Positions 17,587-26,555 of a stretch of DNA of 64,000 nucleotides are shown here, in pieces. The translations under genes were made by a program, and so were the position numbers. Source of the DNA: Metabacillus sp. FJAT-52054 (GTDB lineage: Bacteria; Bacillota; Bacilli; Bacillales; Bacillaceae). The notes beneath the pieces are model-generated. The model did not search any database and was not told where the DNA came from. It worked only from the letters and a program-made list of their open reading frames with translations. The stretch is taken from assembly GCF_037201815.1 (NCBI RefSeq), contig NZ_CP147407.1, forward strand, positions 2,984,723-3,048,722, read 5' to 3'. Numbering within the stretch: position 1 is the first letter of the stretch; every line of letters starts with the position of its first letter.

Positions 17587-18588
17587 TTAGCGGATGTCTG
17601 CCTGCTGCTTTTGAAAAAAGAGCTGCTGCGGATTTTTAGTGAATAAGTCTTCGAGCTCCTCTTCAGAAAATCCGCGGTCATTCAGCTTGGGCAAAATGTT
17701 TTCAAATAAATGGACCGGATGCCAGTTTCTCAATTGTACAGCGATCGGTTCCGGGATTTCAGGCGGTCTGCCCAGCCAGATATTTACCGTATCATGCGAG
17801 AGCAGAATTTGATTGCCATAACCTTCTTTCAGCAGTACGCTGAGCGTCTCTATTTTTTCTGCATCAGGCCTTGCCCCCGCAATCCCCTGCAGGCCAAAAC
17901 GGTCGAATCCGATATAGACGCCTCGTTCCAAGACCCTTCGATGATAAGCAGGATCCGTATTTCCGCACATATGACCGACGACTATTTTTTCCGGCGAGGC
18001 TCCTTCCGATATAAGGAGTTCTGCCTGTTCCGGTCCCATTGTTCCTTCCTGTGTATGGGTTAGGATGACAGCTCCTGTCTCCTTTTGAGCTTTTGCTGCT
18101 GCCCGGAAGAACATTTCTTCATAAGAGGTGATGTGATCCTTGCTTGAAGCCACCTTGATCACTCCTGCTTTCACTCCTGTTTCGCCAATTCCTTCAGTAA
18201 GCTCCGTCATGAACATTTCATAAATTTCATCCTCCGCTGTTCCAAGCTGCTGCCGGAATTTGAAATAGGGGGTGGCGCCTTCTCCTTCGTAATAGTAGCC
18301 TGTCGCGCATACGATCTGCAGTCCGGTTCTATCTGATACTTCTTTTAAAAATTCCGGATTTCGCCCGCATTCATTCGGAGTAGGATCAACAACGGTTTCT
18401 ACTCCAAAGCTTCTTAAGGACAACGCAATCGTTTCAGCCGTTTCCAGAGCTTCCTTTGTATTCATTCCGCCCAGCGTCAAGTCTCCGCTGTATCCTGGAT
18501 AGCCGAATAGAAAGTGCTCATGGATGAGTGTTTTCCCCAGCTCATCTGCAGTTATGGCTCCAGTTACCGTTTCTACCCCCTGATTCAT
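17587..18588 (-). CDS. Phosphotriesterase-family metal hydrolase (probable lactonase)
   Basis: 333-residue amidohydrolase of the PTE/PHP group. All binuclear metal ligands are visible: HEH in TLIHEHFLFG, the bridging Lys in AGVIKVASSKD, His in AVILTHTQEG and VVGHMCGNTD, and Asp in LLSHDTVNIW. Natural PTE-family members are mostly lactonases. Start MNQGVETVTGAI has GGAGGA 8 nt upstream, and its ATG overlaps the stop of the acyl-CoA ligase gene (ATGA). Tight coupling to a ligase suggests lactone opening followed by CoA activation of the hydroxy acid (inference). Confidence 0.87.
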   Translation of the reverse strand: MNQGVETVTGAITADELGKTLIHEHFLFGYPGYSGDLTLGGMNTKEALETAETIALSLRSFGVETVVDPTPNECGRNPEFLKEVSDRTGLQIVCATGYYYEGEGATPYFKFRQQLGTAEDEIYEMFMTELTEGIGETGVKAGVIKVASSKDHITSYEEMFFRAAAKAQKETGAVILTHTQEGTMGPEQAELLISEGASPEKIVVGHMCGNTDPAYHRRVLERGVYIGFDRFGLQGIAGARPDAEKIETLSVLLKEGYGNQILLSHDTVNIWLGRPPEIPEPIAVQLRNWHPVHLFENILPKLNDRGFSEEELEDLFTKNPQQLFFQKQQADIR

Positions 18589-20261
18589 CGCTCGATTCCT
18601 CCGCTCACCTTTTGGCGTTCCTCTTCCTGCAGCTGTCTCCACAGCAATTTTCCGCTTGTAGTCATCGGCAGAGATTCCCTAAATTCAATCACTCTTGGAT
18701 ACTTGTAATCTGCCATATTCTGCTTCGCCCAGTCTATGATTTCCTCAGGCGCGGTGCCAAGCCCGTCCTGTGTGAGAACGACAAAGGCTTTTACGGTCTC
18801 TCCTCTTCTCTCATCCGGAATTCCTACTACACAGGCCTGCTGAACAGCCGGATGCTTATAAAGCAGCGATTCTACTTCCGCCGGCCATACTTTAAATCCG
18901 GATGCATTAATCATCCTCTTTACGCGGTCGACCATAAAATAATAGCCTTCCTCGTCCCTTTTGCCGATATCACCTGTCCTGAAATATCTTTTTCCATCAA
19001 TTTCTATAAACGCCTGTTCATTTTCCTCCGGTCTGTTATAGTAGCCAAGAAAAACCTGCGGTCCGTTTACAACAATTTCTCCTTCTCCGCCTATCGGCAG
19101 CTCTTCGTGAGTGAGGGGATCGATAATTTTCGCATCCACATCAAAGGATGGAATGCCGAGGCATTGAAGCTTTGGACGATCCGGCGGATTAAAGTGAGTT
19201 TGGGCGATCGTTTCAGAAAGCCCATAGCCTTCGACAAAATGGAGACCTGTCAGATCAAACAGCTTTTCTCCTACTGCTGCCGGGAGGGCCGCTCCTCCGC
19301 CTGCAAGTCCCTGAAGTGACGCCATATCTTCCTTTTTCAGCTTCGGATTCGCCAGGAAATCAATAAGCATTGTACTAATGTTGACCCAGTTGCTTACCTT
19401 TTTCTCACGGATGATGCTGCGCGCGTATTCACGTTCCCATCTTGTCATCAGCACCATGGTCGCCCCTGACATGATCGGAATATGCATACTATGGATCATG
19501 CCGGTAACGTGAAAGAGCGGAAGGGTTGCAAGGCTGACGGCATCGGAAGTTGCATTAAGCCAGTGGTATCCACCGAATGTATTTGCCTGAACGGTCCGAT
19601 TTGTATGCATACAGCCCTTTGGCAATCCGGTAGTCCCGGACGTATAAGGCATAACAGCTAGATCATCCGGTCCTGAAGCGGACGGAAGCGGTATGCACCC
19701 TGCACCTAATGCCTCCTTCCATAAAAAATGTCCTTCTTCATTAAACATTCTTCTTTCTGCACGAACCTCTTCCGGCAAATTCAACTCGTGAGTTCCGGCA
19801 TAATCAGAATAGGCAGCAGCGACGACCTGTGTAATCAAGCCTTCTTTTATTAGCGGTGCAGCCCGGTCATATAATTCCTGTCCCACTATGGCACTTTTTA
19901 TTTCACAGTCTTTTACATAGAAACGGAGTTCATCTGCGGTGTTCATTGGATTGATTGGAACGACCACTGCATCCGCTCTAAGAATGGCATAAAATCCAAT
20001 AATAAATTGAGGTGAGTTCTGCATATAGAGGAGAACGCTCTCCCCTTTCGTCACATTCATTTTTTGCTGCAGAAAACCAGCCAGTTCATCGGCCTCTTTT
20101 AATAAATCTCCAAAACTCATTTCATTTCCGTAATAATCGATCGCTGTTTTACTGGGATATCTGGAAGCCGTTACCTCAAGGTTGTGATATAGAGTAGTTT
20201 CCGGCAAAGTCAGTGTTGTGGAAGTTCTTACCGGCCAAAATTTAAAATGATCCTGATTCAA
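18585..20261 (-). CDS. AMP-forming acyl-CoA synthetase
   Basis: 558-residue ANL-superfamily ligase that activates a carboxylic acid to its CoA thioester with ATP. Motifs: P-loop MPYTSGTTGLPKG (about residue 180), GYGLSETIAQTH (about 315), FRTGDIGKRDEEGYYFMV (about 420) and the catalytic Lys in TTSGKLLWRQL near the C-terminus. TTG at 20261 is chosen with GAGGTGG 5 nt upstream; a GTG three codons earlier overlaps that site. Followed with 4-nt overlap by a lactonase-like gene. Medium- or long-chain specificity cannot be read from the sequence. Confidence 0.9.
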   Translation of the reverse strand: MNQDHFKFWPVRTSTTLTLPETTLYHNLEVTASRYPSKTAIDYYGNEMSFGDLLKEADELAGFLQQKMNVTKGESVLLYMQNSPQFIIGFYAILRADAVVVPINPMNTADELRFYVKDCEIKSAIVGQELYDRAAPLIKEGLITQVVAAAYSDYAGTHELNLPEEVRAERRMFNEEGHFLWKEALGAGCIPLPSASGPDDLAVMPYTSGTTGLPKGCMHTNRTVQANTFGGYHWLNATSDAVSLATLPLFHVTGMIHSMHIPIMSGATMVLMTRWEREYARSIIREKKVSNWVNISTMLIDFLANPKLKKEDMASLQGLAGGGAALPAAVGEKLFDLTGLHFVEGYGLSETIAQTHFNPPDRPKLQCLGIPSFDVDAKIIDPLTHEELPIGGEGEIVVNGPQVFLGYYNRPEENEQAFIEIDGKRYFRTGDIGKRDEEGYYFMVDRVKRMINASGFKVWPAEVESLLYKHPAVQQACVVGIPDERRGETVKAFVVLTQDGLGTAPEEIIDWAKQNMADYKYPRVIEFRESLPMTTSGKLLWRQLQEEERQKVSGGIER

Positions 20262-20474
20262 TTTATCCACCTCATCCCATGTTTTGTAAACGCTTACTCT
20301 TTTGATTTTCGAGGCATTACTCCGTTTTCCTCTTACGCATCGTATTTTTTTCTTCCCTTAAATTCGACATTCAATGGAAGGTGTTCTTATTAGTAAAAAT
20401 TGCCGCTTGAATGTACTCCCAATATAAAAGACACTTAAGTTAGTAAAATACAGCCATACCATTAGGAGGAGATT

Positions 20475-21113
20475 ATGAAGAATTATAGATTGATGCTTTC
20501 ACTCATCATGTCCGCGGCTATCTTTTTTTCAGCTCTAACCATCCAGCCATCTGTATCAAAAGCAGAGACCGGTGACCGTAATCCTGTTATTTTCATTCAT
20601 GGTGCAGGCGGAATCGGCGCAAGCTTCTACAGCATTGAAAATTACTTAAAAGCACAAGGCTGGTCCGACAATGAACTCTTTGCGATTGAAATGCGCGATA
20701 AGTCGGGAAATAACAAGAATAACGCGAAGCAGCTTGCTGCATATGTAGATGAAGTTCTTGAGAAAACCGGGAAAAGCAAGGTCGATATTGTGGGACACAG
20801 CATGGGAGGACCGAATGCCCTCACCTATATTCTGAACAGCGGCGGAAGCAAGGTTGACGACGTTGTTACATTCGGATCGCCAAATAAAATGGTGACATCG
20901 AAGGCGCCTGCCGGCGATGATCCTAACCATAAAATTCTCTATACTTCTATCTACAGTACGAATGACATTGTCGTAAATAAATGGCTATCCCCTCTTCAAG
21001 GAGCGAAGAATGTTCAAATCAGCGGACCGGGCCATCTTGGAATGCTTGCGAACACTCAAGTTAACGAACTTATTAAAGAAGGATTAAATGGCGGGGGCAA
21101 AAATACGAATTAA
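20475..21113 (+). CDS. Secreted lipase, B. subtilis LipA/EstA type (family I.4)
   Basis: 212-residue secreted alpha/beta hydrolase. A signal peptide (residues 1 to about 31) ends PSVSKA-E, leaving a mature enzyme of about 180 residues, the minimal lipase of Bacillus. Catalytic triad: Ser in VGHSMGGPNA (about 109), Asp in STNDIVV (about 166) and His in GPGHLGM (about 189); oxyanion loop FIHGAGGIG. The nucleophile motif is GHSMG rather than the AHSMG seen in B. subtilis LipA. AGGAGG precedes the ATG and a strong terminator follows. It could supply fatty acids for the neighbouring acyl-CoA genes. Confidence 0.93.
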   Translation: MKNYRLMLSLIMSAAIFFSALTIQPSVSKAETGDRNPVIFIHGAGGIGASFYSIENYLKAQGWSDNELFAIEMRDKSGNNKNNAKQLAAYVDEVLEKTGKSKVDIVGHSMGGPNALTYILNSGGSKVDDVVTFGSPNKMVTSKAPAGDDPNHKILYTSIYSTNDIVVNKWLSPLQGAKNVQISGPGHLGMLANTQVNELIKEGLNGGGKNTN

Positions 21114-21118
21114 TGATT

Positions 21119-21152
21119 AGGGCCTGTCTCAATGAGGCAGGCCCTTTTTACT
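21119..21152 (+). terminator. Rho-independent terminator after lipase gene
   Basis: GGGCCTGtCTC-aat-GAGgCAGGCCC followed by TTTTTA. Confidence 0.85.
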
Positions 21153-21169
21153 TCCTGAAAATGAGAGCG

Positions 21170-21205
21170 CAAAAAGCCAAAGGATTCTTTCCTCTGGCTT
21201 TTTTA
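21170..21205 (-). terminator. Rho-independent terminator ending the acyl-CoA operon
   Basis: On the minus strand AAAAAAGCCAGAGG and CCTTTGGCTTTTT pair around a short loop, just past the quinone-oxidoreductase stop. Confidence 0.8.
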
Positions 21206-21208
21206 AAT

Positions 21209-22192
21209 TTACGGCACCAAAATTAATTTCCCCTTCGTTTCCCTCCCTTGAAGCATCCGGTGAACTTCCGGCGCTTTCTCAAGCGGGTAGACGCCTCCTA
21301 TTGTCAGCTGCAGCTTCCCCTCGCTTAAAAAGGCAAGCAGTTCATGCAGGCTTTGTGTGTAAAGCTCTTTCTTGCGCATCATTTGCGGGAGAAAGAAGCC
21401 AATGACAGACAGGTTTTGCCCCATAAGCGACGAAGGATACAGCTTTGCCTGTTCTCCGCTTGCTACTCCGTAGATGACGAGACGTCCAAACGGTGCCATG
21501 CAGGAAAGAGTTTTTCTGAAAATATCCCCTCCGGCCATTTCAAGCGCCACGTCCACCCCTTTACCTTCCGTAAGGTTAAGTACTTCCTTTTCCCAGCCTT
21601 CCATCGTATAATCGACAGCCTCGTCTGCACCAAGACTTAATGCAGCCTGACGCTTTTCTTCTGTACTGGCCGTTGCAATGATTTTCCCTGCTCCAAAAAG
21701 CTTGGCAAGCTGAACTGCAATCGAGCCTACTCCTCCCGCTGCCGCATGGATAAGAACCGTTTCTCCCTCTTCAAGCCGGCCCATTGTTTTCAAGACATGA
21801 TATGCACTTAAACCCTGCAGCGGCATCGCTACCGCATGATGAAGATCAACACCTGCCGGCACGGGAATAAGACCGCGTTCATCCGCTACTGTATATTCCG
21901 CATAGCCGGTAGCTCTTGACGTTCCCAGAAGAGTAACGATTTTATCCCCTTGTTTGAACCTCTTTACTTCACTCCCTGTTTCAACGATTGTTCCAGCCAC
22001 CTCAGCTCCCGGAACAAATGGAAGCGGAGTATCGATGACATACTGTCCCTCTCGTCTTGCTGTATCCGCATAGTTCACTCCGATTGCTTCAATTTTAATC
22101 AATACTTCTTTTTCCCCCGGGCTTGGTGTTTCAAGATCGACGACCTTCATCACTTCTGGCCCGCCATATTCATTCAGCTGAATCGCTTTCAT
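21209..22192 (-). CDS. Zinc-free quinone oxidoreductase (MDR family)
   Basis: 327-residue NADPH-dependent medium-chain reductase of the QOR group. It has the Rossmann motif HAAAGGVGSIAVQLAK (about residues 145-160) and lacks the Cys/His ligands of zinc alcohol dehydrogenases. Typical substrates are quinones or enones, and enoyl-CoA-like reduction is possible in this setting. Start MKAIQLNEYGGPEV is preferred because GAGGAGAAGAAG precedes it; an ORF-extending Met 28 codons upstream lies inside the preceding gene. Last gene of the operon that starts at the 3-hydroxyacyl-CoA dehydrogenase gene. Confidence 0.88.
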   Translation of the reverse strand: MKAIQLNEYGGPEVMKVVDLETPSPGEKEVLIKIEAIGVNYADTARREGQYVIDTPLPFVPGAEVAGTIVETGSEVKRFKQGDKIVTLLGTSRATGYAEYTVADERGLIPVPAGVDLHHAVAMPLQGLSAYHVLKTMGRLEEGETVLIHAAAGGVGSIAVQLAKLFGAGKIIATASTEEKRQAALSLGADEAVDYTMEGWEKEVLNLTEGKGVDVALEMAGGDIFRKTLSCMAPFGRLVIYGVASGEQAKLYPSSLMGQNLSVIGFFLPQMMRKKELYTQSLHELLAFLSEGKLQLTIGGVYPLEKAPEVHRMLQGRETKGKLILVP

Positions 22193-22202
22193 CTTCTTCT
22201 CC

Positions 22203-22976
22203 TCACTTTCCCTCAAATTCCGGTTTTCTTTTTTCTTTAAATGCCAAGACTCCTTCTTGATGGTCAGCTGTTTCAATCATCATCGGCTGTGTCAGCCTCT
22301 CCTGCTCAAGAATGTCCTCTAATCGGGAATAGGAGGCTTGTTCAATAATCCGCTTCATTTGGCCGAATGCCTGAAGCGGTCCCTGGGAAAGACGGAAAGC
22401 ATAGGAGCTCACCTCGTCCTTTAGCTGCTCGAGCGGGACCGTCCGGTTGACAATGCCATAGGACTTTGCCGTCACTGCATCGATTGGCTCTGCATTGAAA
22501 AACAGCTCCTTCGCCCGCTGCGGCCCTATCAAACGCGGGAGAAAATAAAGGCCTCCTCCATCGGAAATCAGCCCCACCTGGGCAAAGCTCATGACGAATT
22601 TGCTGTCCTCCGCTGCAAAGATAAAATCACAGGCAAGCGCCAGGTTAAACGCAGCACCTGCTGCAAAACCATGAACCGCAGCAATGACTGGCTTGCCAAG
22701 GTTTTTAATAGCAAGAATACACTCATTCAATTTTCCAAGGTGCTCGTATATTTGCTGTCCGTTAACCTGGCCCATTGTTTTGACATCCCCGCCTGCACTG
22801 AATGAGCGGCCAGCCCCCGACAAAATCACGGCTTTTATTTCCTCATTTGCCTCTGCCATACGAAGCGCCTCGGTGATTCCAACAATCATTTCTGCACTGA
22901 ATGCATTTAACGATTCCGGACGGTTCATCGTGATCGATAAAACCGGTCCGCTTTGTTCAACCAATAAATGAGACAT
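22203..22976 (-). CDS. Enoyl-CoA hydratase/isomerase family protein
   Basis: 257-residue crotonase-fold enzyme. Oxyanion-hole motifs are SGAGRSFSAGGDVKTMG (about residue 60) and HGFAAGAAFNLALACD (about 105). At the usual hydratase Glu positions the protein reads AQVGLISDGGG, with Asp in place of the second Glu, as in PaaG/isomerase-like members, so isomerase activity is as likely as hydration. Strong GGAGG site 6-8 nt upstream. It sits between an SDR and a quinone oxidoreductase gene with gaps of about 10-14 nt, clearly one operon. Confidence 0.88.
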   Translation of the reverse strand: MSHLLVEQSGPVLSITMNRPESLNAFSAEMIVGITEALRMAEANEEIKAVILSGAGRSFSAGGDVKTMGQVNGQQIYEHLGKLNECILAIKNLGKPVIAAVHGFAAGAAFNLALACDFIFAAEDSKFVMSFAQVGLISDGGGLYFLPRLIGPQRAKELFFNAEPIDAVTAKSYGIVNRTVPLEQLKDEVSSYAFRLSQGPLQAFGQMKRIIEQASYSRLEDILEQERLTQPMMIETADHQEGVLAFKEKRKPEFEGK

Positions 22977-22990
22977 TATATTTCCTCCTT

Positions 22991-23761
22991 TTATTTAATG
23001 AGCCATCCGCCATCAACAAGTAAATCGGAGCCTGTCATATAGGACGCCTGCTCAGATGCAGCGAAAGCAATGACATGAGCGATTTCCTCTGCCTTGCCCA
23101 CCCGCCGCAATGCCGTGTTTTTTTCAATCGCAGCGGCAAATTGAGTATTTTGCAGTCCTTCTTCGGTTAAAGGCGTCTCCGCAAATCCAGGTGAAACGGA
23201 GTTGACCCGGATTCCATATGGGGCAAGCTCCAGAGCAAGGGCCTTAGAAAAATTAATGACACCTGCCTTGGCTGCGCTGTAATGAGGAATATGAGAACCT
23301 GCTTTATAGCCGGAAAGGGATGCCACATTCACAATCGCACGATCCATCCTTTTCTCCTTGCTGCTCTCAATCATGAGTTTCCCAAGTACCTTGCTCACAA
23401 GAAAAACGCTTCTCAGGTTCAGGGACTGGACCTCGTCCCAGTTTTCTAATGACGTTTCAAGAATTTTGGATTGCCCGGACCCTCCGGCATTGTTCACGAG
23501 AATATCGAGCGAACCGGCTTCCTTTACATATTGAGCTAAGGCTTGAATTTCTTCTTCGTTCGTCACATCTGCCCTAAAAAACACGGCCTTCTCCTGTATT
23601 GTCTGTTCATTTATATACGCTGCCGCCTTTGAGAGCTTATCCTCGGTCCGTCCGACAAGGATCACCCTGGCTCCCTCTTTGGCGAGCATACAGGCCGTTT
23701 CCATCCCGATTCCGCTGCCGCCGCCGCCCGTTACTACTGCTGTCCGCTGTGAAAAACGCAT
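22991..23761 (-). CDS. SDR family oxidoreductase in acyl-CoA operon
   Basis: 256-residue short-chain dehydrogenase. Cofactor motif TGGGGSGIGMETA, NNAGG, and catalytic YSAAK; C-terminal GSDLLVDGGWL, the hallmark of 3-oxoacyl reductase or 2,4-dienoyl reductase-like SDRs. Position between acyl-CoA dehydrogenase and enoyl-CoA hydratase genes suggests oxidation of a hydroxyacyl-CoA or reduction of an unsaturated one. Exact substrate unknown. Confidence 0.87.
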   Translation of the reverse strand: MRFSQRTAVVTGGGGSGIGMETACMLAKEGARVILVGRTEDKLSKAAAYINEQTIQEKAVFFRADVTNEEEIQALAQYVKEAGSLDILVNNAGGSGQSKILETSLENWDEVQSLNLRSVFLVSKVLGKLMIESSKEKRMDRAIVNVASLSGYKAGSHIPHYSAAKAGVINFSKALALELAPYGIRVNSVSPGFAETPLTEEGLQNTQFAAAIEKNTALRRVGKAEEIAHVIAFAASEQASYMTGSDLLVDGGWLIK

Positions 23762-23776
23762 GAAGTTTCTTCCTCC

Positions 23777-25552
23777 CTACATAACGGTATAAGATTCTTT
23801 TTGCAGAAGAGCGTCCGCTATAAAACGGTTTCTTTCTACACGGTTTGCTGAACCGAGTTCAGCAAATTTAAGGCTGATCCGGGAAAGAAGAAGGTTCTTC
23901 CGGTCATCGGCCACTAATTGATGAACGAGCTGCCTGGCTAGAGTTTCGCCTTCATACAATGCTTCCTCCGCCGCCGTTTGGCATAGGCTAACCATTAGCT
24001 TTGCTTTTTCTTCTCCTTTTGCATCCAGCGTCTTTTTAGCGCGGAGCAGAGAGGATTCTGCAGAAAACAAAGCCGCTGCCAGATTGGACAGTTTCAAAAG
24101 CGTCTCCTGTTCTTCGTTCATGTTCCCGCCGTATTTCTCAAAGGCAGCTCCAAAGCAGACAAGCAGGGTATTCCGGAGTGCTGAAACAATCATTTCTTCG
24201 TTTTCAAGAAGCCTGCCGATGCCTTTTATATCCTCTTGAAGGGCTTTATACGCCTTCGATACCATGCTTTCAAATTCAACCTCTCCTTTTGCAGCCTTCC
24301 TCAAAAAGTGGGTAGGCAGCAAAAGACGATTGATCTCATTCGTTCCTTCAAATATCCGGTTGATCCGTGAATCCCGGTACACCTGCTCAATCGGATATTC
24401 CTGAATAAAGCCCGCACCTCCATGCAGCTGCAGGGATTCATCTGCCGCATAATCGAGGGTTTCTGAACCAAACACCTTGCAGATTGCGCATTCGGCAGCG
24501 TACTCCATCATCTGTTTTCCAATCAGCCTGTGATCCTCTGCTTCATATAAATCACCAAGCGCATCCTCAAGGAGACCTGCTGTTCGATACTGAATCGACT
24601 CCGCCGCATAAATTCTTGAAGCCATGAGGGCAAGTTTTTCCTTCGTTGCCGGAAAGTCTGCGATGCTGCGCCCGAACTGAAAGCGCCCTTTCGTAAATTC
24701 AAGTGCGAGCTTAAGTGCATGCTTGGATGCACCCATACAGGCTGAACCTAGATTAAACCTGCCCAGATTTAAAACATTCAGAGCGATCACATGACCTTTT
24801 CCCGGTTCCCCAAGCAGATTTTCTTTCGGTACAAGACAATCTTCGAGCAGCACCGTTCTAGTTGACGAGCCTTTGATCCCCATCTTTTTCTCTTCGGGTC
24901 CTAAGGTTAAACCTGGGAAGCTTTTTTCAGCGATAAAGGCAGAGAAATGCTGGCCATCAATTTTAGCGTAGATGATAAACGTGTCCGAAAAAGCAGCGTT
25001 CGTAATGTACAGCTTCGATCCGTTCAGCACATAGTGCGTTCCGGCATCATTCAGAACAGCAGTCGTTTTCGCAGCCAGTGCATCCGATCCAGAACCGGGC
25101 TCAGTCAGGCAGTACGCACCGATGTATTCACCGGATGCAAGCTTCGGGAGATATTTAGCTTTCTGTTCCTTTGTTCCAAAATACGTAATAGGCAGGGTCG
25201 CAATACACGTATGATTGGAGTGGGCGACCCCGTAGCCGCTCGTTCTCCCAATCACTTCTCCAACGATTCCTTTCGTGATTTTGTCTAATCCCAGTCCGCC
25301 GTATGTCTCTGGAATGCTGTGGGCAAGCAGGCCAAGCTCTCCCGCTTTATGCAAAAGCCCGACAACCCGCTCAAAATTTTGTTCTTCAATTTCTTCACGG
25401 TATGGATCCACTTCCCTTTCAACAAAAGCCCGCGCTGTTGAAGCCATCATTTTTTGCTCATCGGTAAAGTCTTCAGGTGTAAAGATGGTGCGGTAATCTG
25501 AAGCTTCATACATAAAGCTTCCGCCTTTAATTTTTACAGAGGCTGTCTGCAA
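23777..25552 (-). CDS. Acyl-CoA dehydrogenase, long FadE (YusJ-like) type
   Basis: 591-residue FAD enzyme catalysing the first step of beta-oxidation. The core ACAD domains (about residues 20-400) show [19 protein letters not shown] and the catalytic Glu in [13 protein letters not shown] (about 395). A C-terminal helical extension of about 170 residues marks the YusJ/VLCAD-like long form. TTG at 25552 is preferred with AAGGAG 10 nt upstream; a GTG three codons earlier is too close to it. Repeat copy A lies between this gene and the upstream ComB-like gene, inside the operon. Confidence 0.9.
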   Translation of the reverse strand: MQTASVKIKGGSFMYEASDYRTIFTPEDFTDEQKMMASTARAFVEREVDPYREEIEEQNFERVVGLLHKAGELGLLAHSIPETYGGLGLDKITKGIVGEVIGRTSGYGVAHSNHTCIATLPITYFGTKEQKAKYLPKLASGEYIGAYCLTEPGSGSDALAAKTTAVLNDAGTHYVLNGSKLYITNAAFSDTFIIYAKIDGQHFSAFIAEKSFPGLTLGPEEKKMGIKGSSTRTVLLEDCLVPKENLLGEPGKGHVIALNVLNLGRFNLGSACMGASKHALKLALEFTKGRFQFGRSIADFPATKEKLALMASRIYAAESIQYRTAGLLEDALGDLYEAEDHRLIGKQMMEYAAECAICKVFGSETLDYAADESLQLHGGAGFIQEYPIEQVYRDSRINRIFEGTNEINRLLLPTHFLRKAAKGEVEFESMVSKAYKALQEDIKGIGRLLENEEMIVSALRNTLLVCFGAAFEKYGGNMNEEQETLLKLSNLAAALFSAESSLLRAKKTLDAKGEEKAKLMVSLCQTAAEEALYEGETLARQLVHQLVADDRKNLLLSRISLKFAELGSANRVERNRFIADALLQKESYTVM

Positions 25553-25592
25553 TTCTTTCACTCTCCTTTTTTAATAGCTCTGTTGGACTTGG

Positions 25593-25728
25593 CTGTTGAT
25601 TGCAGTTAGCAGGCGCTCAGCGACCAGCGGGGCGGGCGGTGAGCCTCCTCACCGCTTTGCGCCTGCGGGGTCTCACCTGTCCCGCTGCTCTTAGCTCGGA
25701 GTCTCGCGCCTTCCACTCCAATCAACAG
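25593..25728 (-). repeat. Dispersed GC-rich inverted-repeat element, copy A
   Basis: 136-bp core bounded by CTGTTGATT and AATCAACAG, with a GC-rich imperfect palindrome inside (GGGCGGTGAGCC against GGGGTCTCACC). Outer, weaker repeats (AGCTCTGTTGGAC at about 25577 and CTTTAACGCAGCCT at about 25751) suggest a full unit of about 190 bp. It lies between comB-like and fadE-like genes of one operon, on the same orientation as copy B. It is nearly identical to the reverse complement of copy C. It fills most of the 271-bp gap and no gene is seen there. Confidence 0.85.
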
Positions 25729-25823
25729 GTATTAAAAAATCAGCACCATGCTTTAACGCAGCCTTTTTAAAAACCGTATCCTGCATACCTCACCCCATAC
25801 TCATCGGAATGAAGCCCAGGCTT

Positions 25824-26555
25824 TCAGGGTATCTGCTTAAAACGCTTCAGCGATCTGTTTTTTAAAATGGGCAGGACATCATAAACATCTGTTTGGGCCG
25901 CATAGGCAATTTCTTCTGCAAATCCGTATTGGCTGAGCATCTTTCCGACTCTTGAGGCAGACAGTATTTCTGTTTTTTGACTTTTAAGACTTGAATAAAA
26001 GAGCTTTGCCGCAAGCGCCGAATCGGTCAAATCCCATGTTGAACCCAATGTAAGAAGTTCAATCAGATAGCCGGCCCCTAGAAAATCCTCCACACAGAAC
26101 TGGCCGGAGGATCCGGAGCAAATGAGAATCAGAGTTTCTTCAGAATGTTCCGACTTCAGTTGCGCTGCCACTGTCTTTGCATTAAGGAAGCTGGCCGCAT
26201 ACACCGCTTTTGCAGATGCTGAATTTCTGATTGCAACGGTTCCATTCGTTGTTGAGAGAATGGCCGTTTTTCCCCAAACATGTTCTTTCAACATAGAAGG
26301 CCCTGGATCAAGAAAGCCTTCAATCGTTTTCCCCTCATACTCCCCAATCAGGACAAACGAATTCCCCTCAAGTGCGGCGGCTGTATTTCGTGCTTCTTCT
26401 CCGTTTAGCACCGGAATAACTTCCCTTGCACCGTTGGCAAGGATGCTCGTTATGGTCGTTGTCGCAAGCAGCACATCAAAAACGACAGCGATTTTCCCGG
26501 CAATCTTTTCCTGCTCAATCTCTTCCTTTTTCAATAAAACATGGATTTTACCCAT
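25824..26555 (-). CDS. comB: 2-phosphosulfolactate phosphatase family protein (ComB-like)
   Basis: 243-residue ComB-fold phosphatase. Family stretches: VVFDVLLATTTITSILANGA (residues about 22-41), GEYEGKTIEGFLDPGPS, LSTTNGTVAIRNS and CSGSSGQFCVEDFLGAGYL. ComB makes sulfolactate, a coenzyme M precursor in archaea and a spore component in B. subtilis. Neither ComA nor the other sulfolactate genes are here. It instead overlaps the end of an APH-like kinase gene by 8 nt within a fatty-acid operon. The later Met (MGKIHVLLKK) is chosen from family N-termini; no good ribosome site is visible, implying coupling. Confidence 0.85.
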   Translation of the reverse strand: MGKIHVLLKKEEIEQEKIAGKIAVVFDVLLATTTITSILANGAREVIPVLNGEEARNTAAALEGNSFVLIGEYEGKTIEGFLDPGPSMLKEHVWGKTAILSTTNGTVAIRNSASAKAVYAASFLNAKTVAAQLKSEHSEETLILICSGSSGQFCVEDFLGAGYLIELLTLGSTWDLTDSALAAKLFYSSLKSQKTEILSASRVGKMLSQYGFAEEIAYAAQTDVYDVLPILKNRSLKRFKQIP

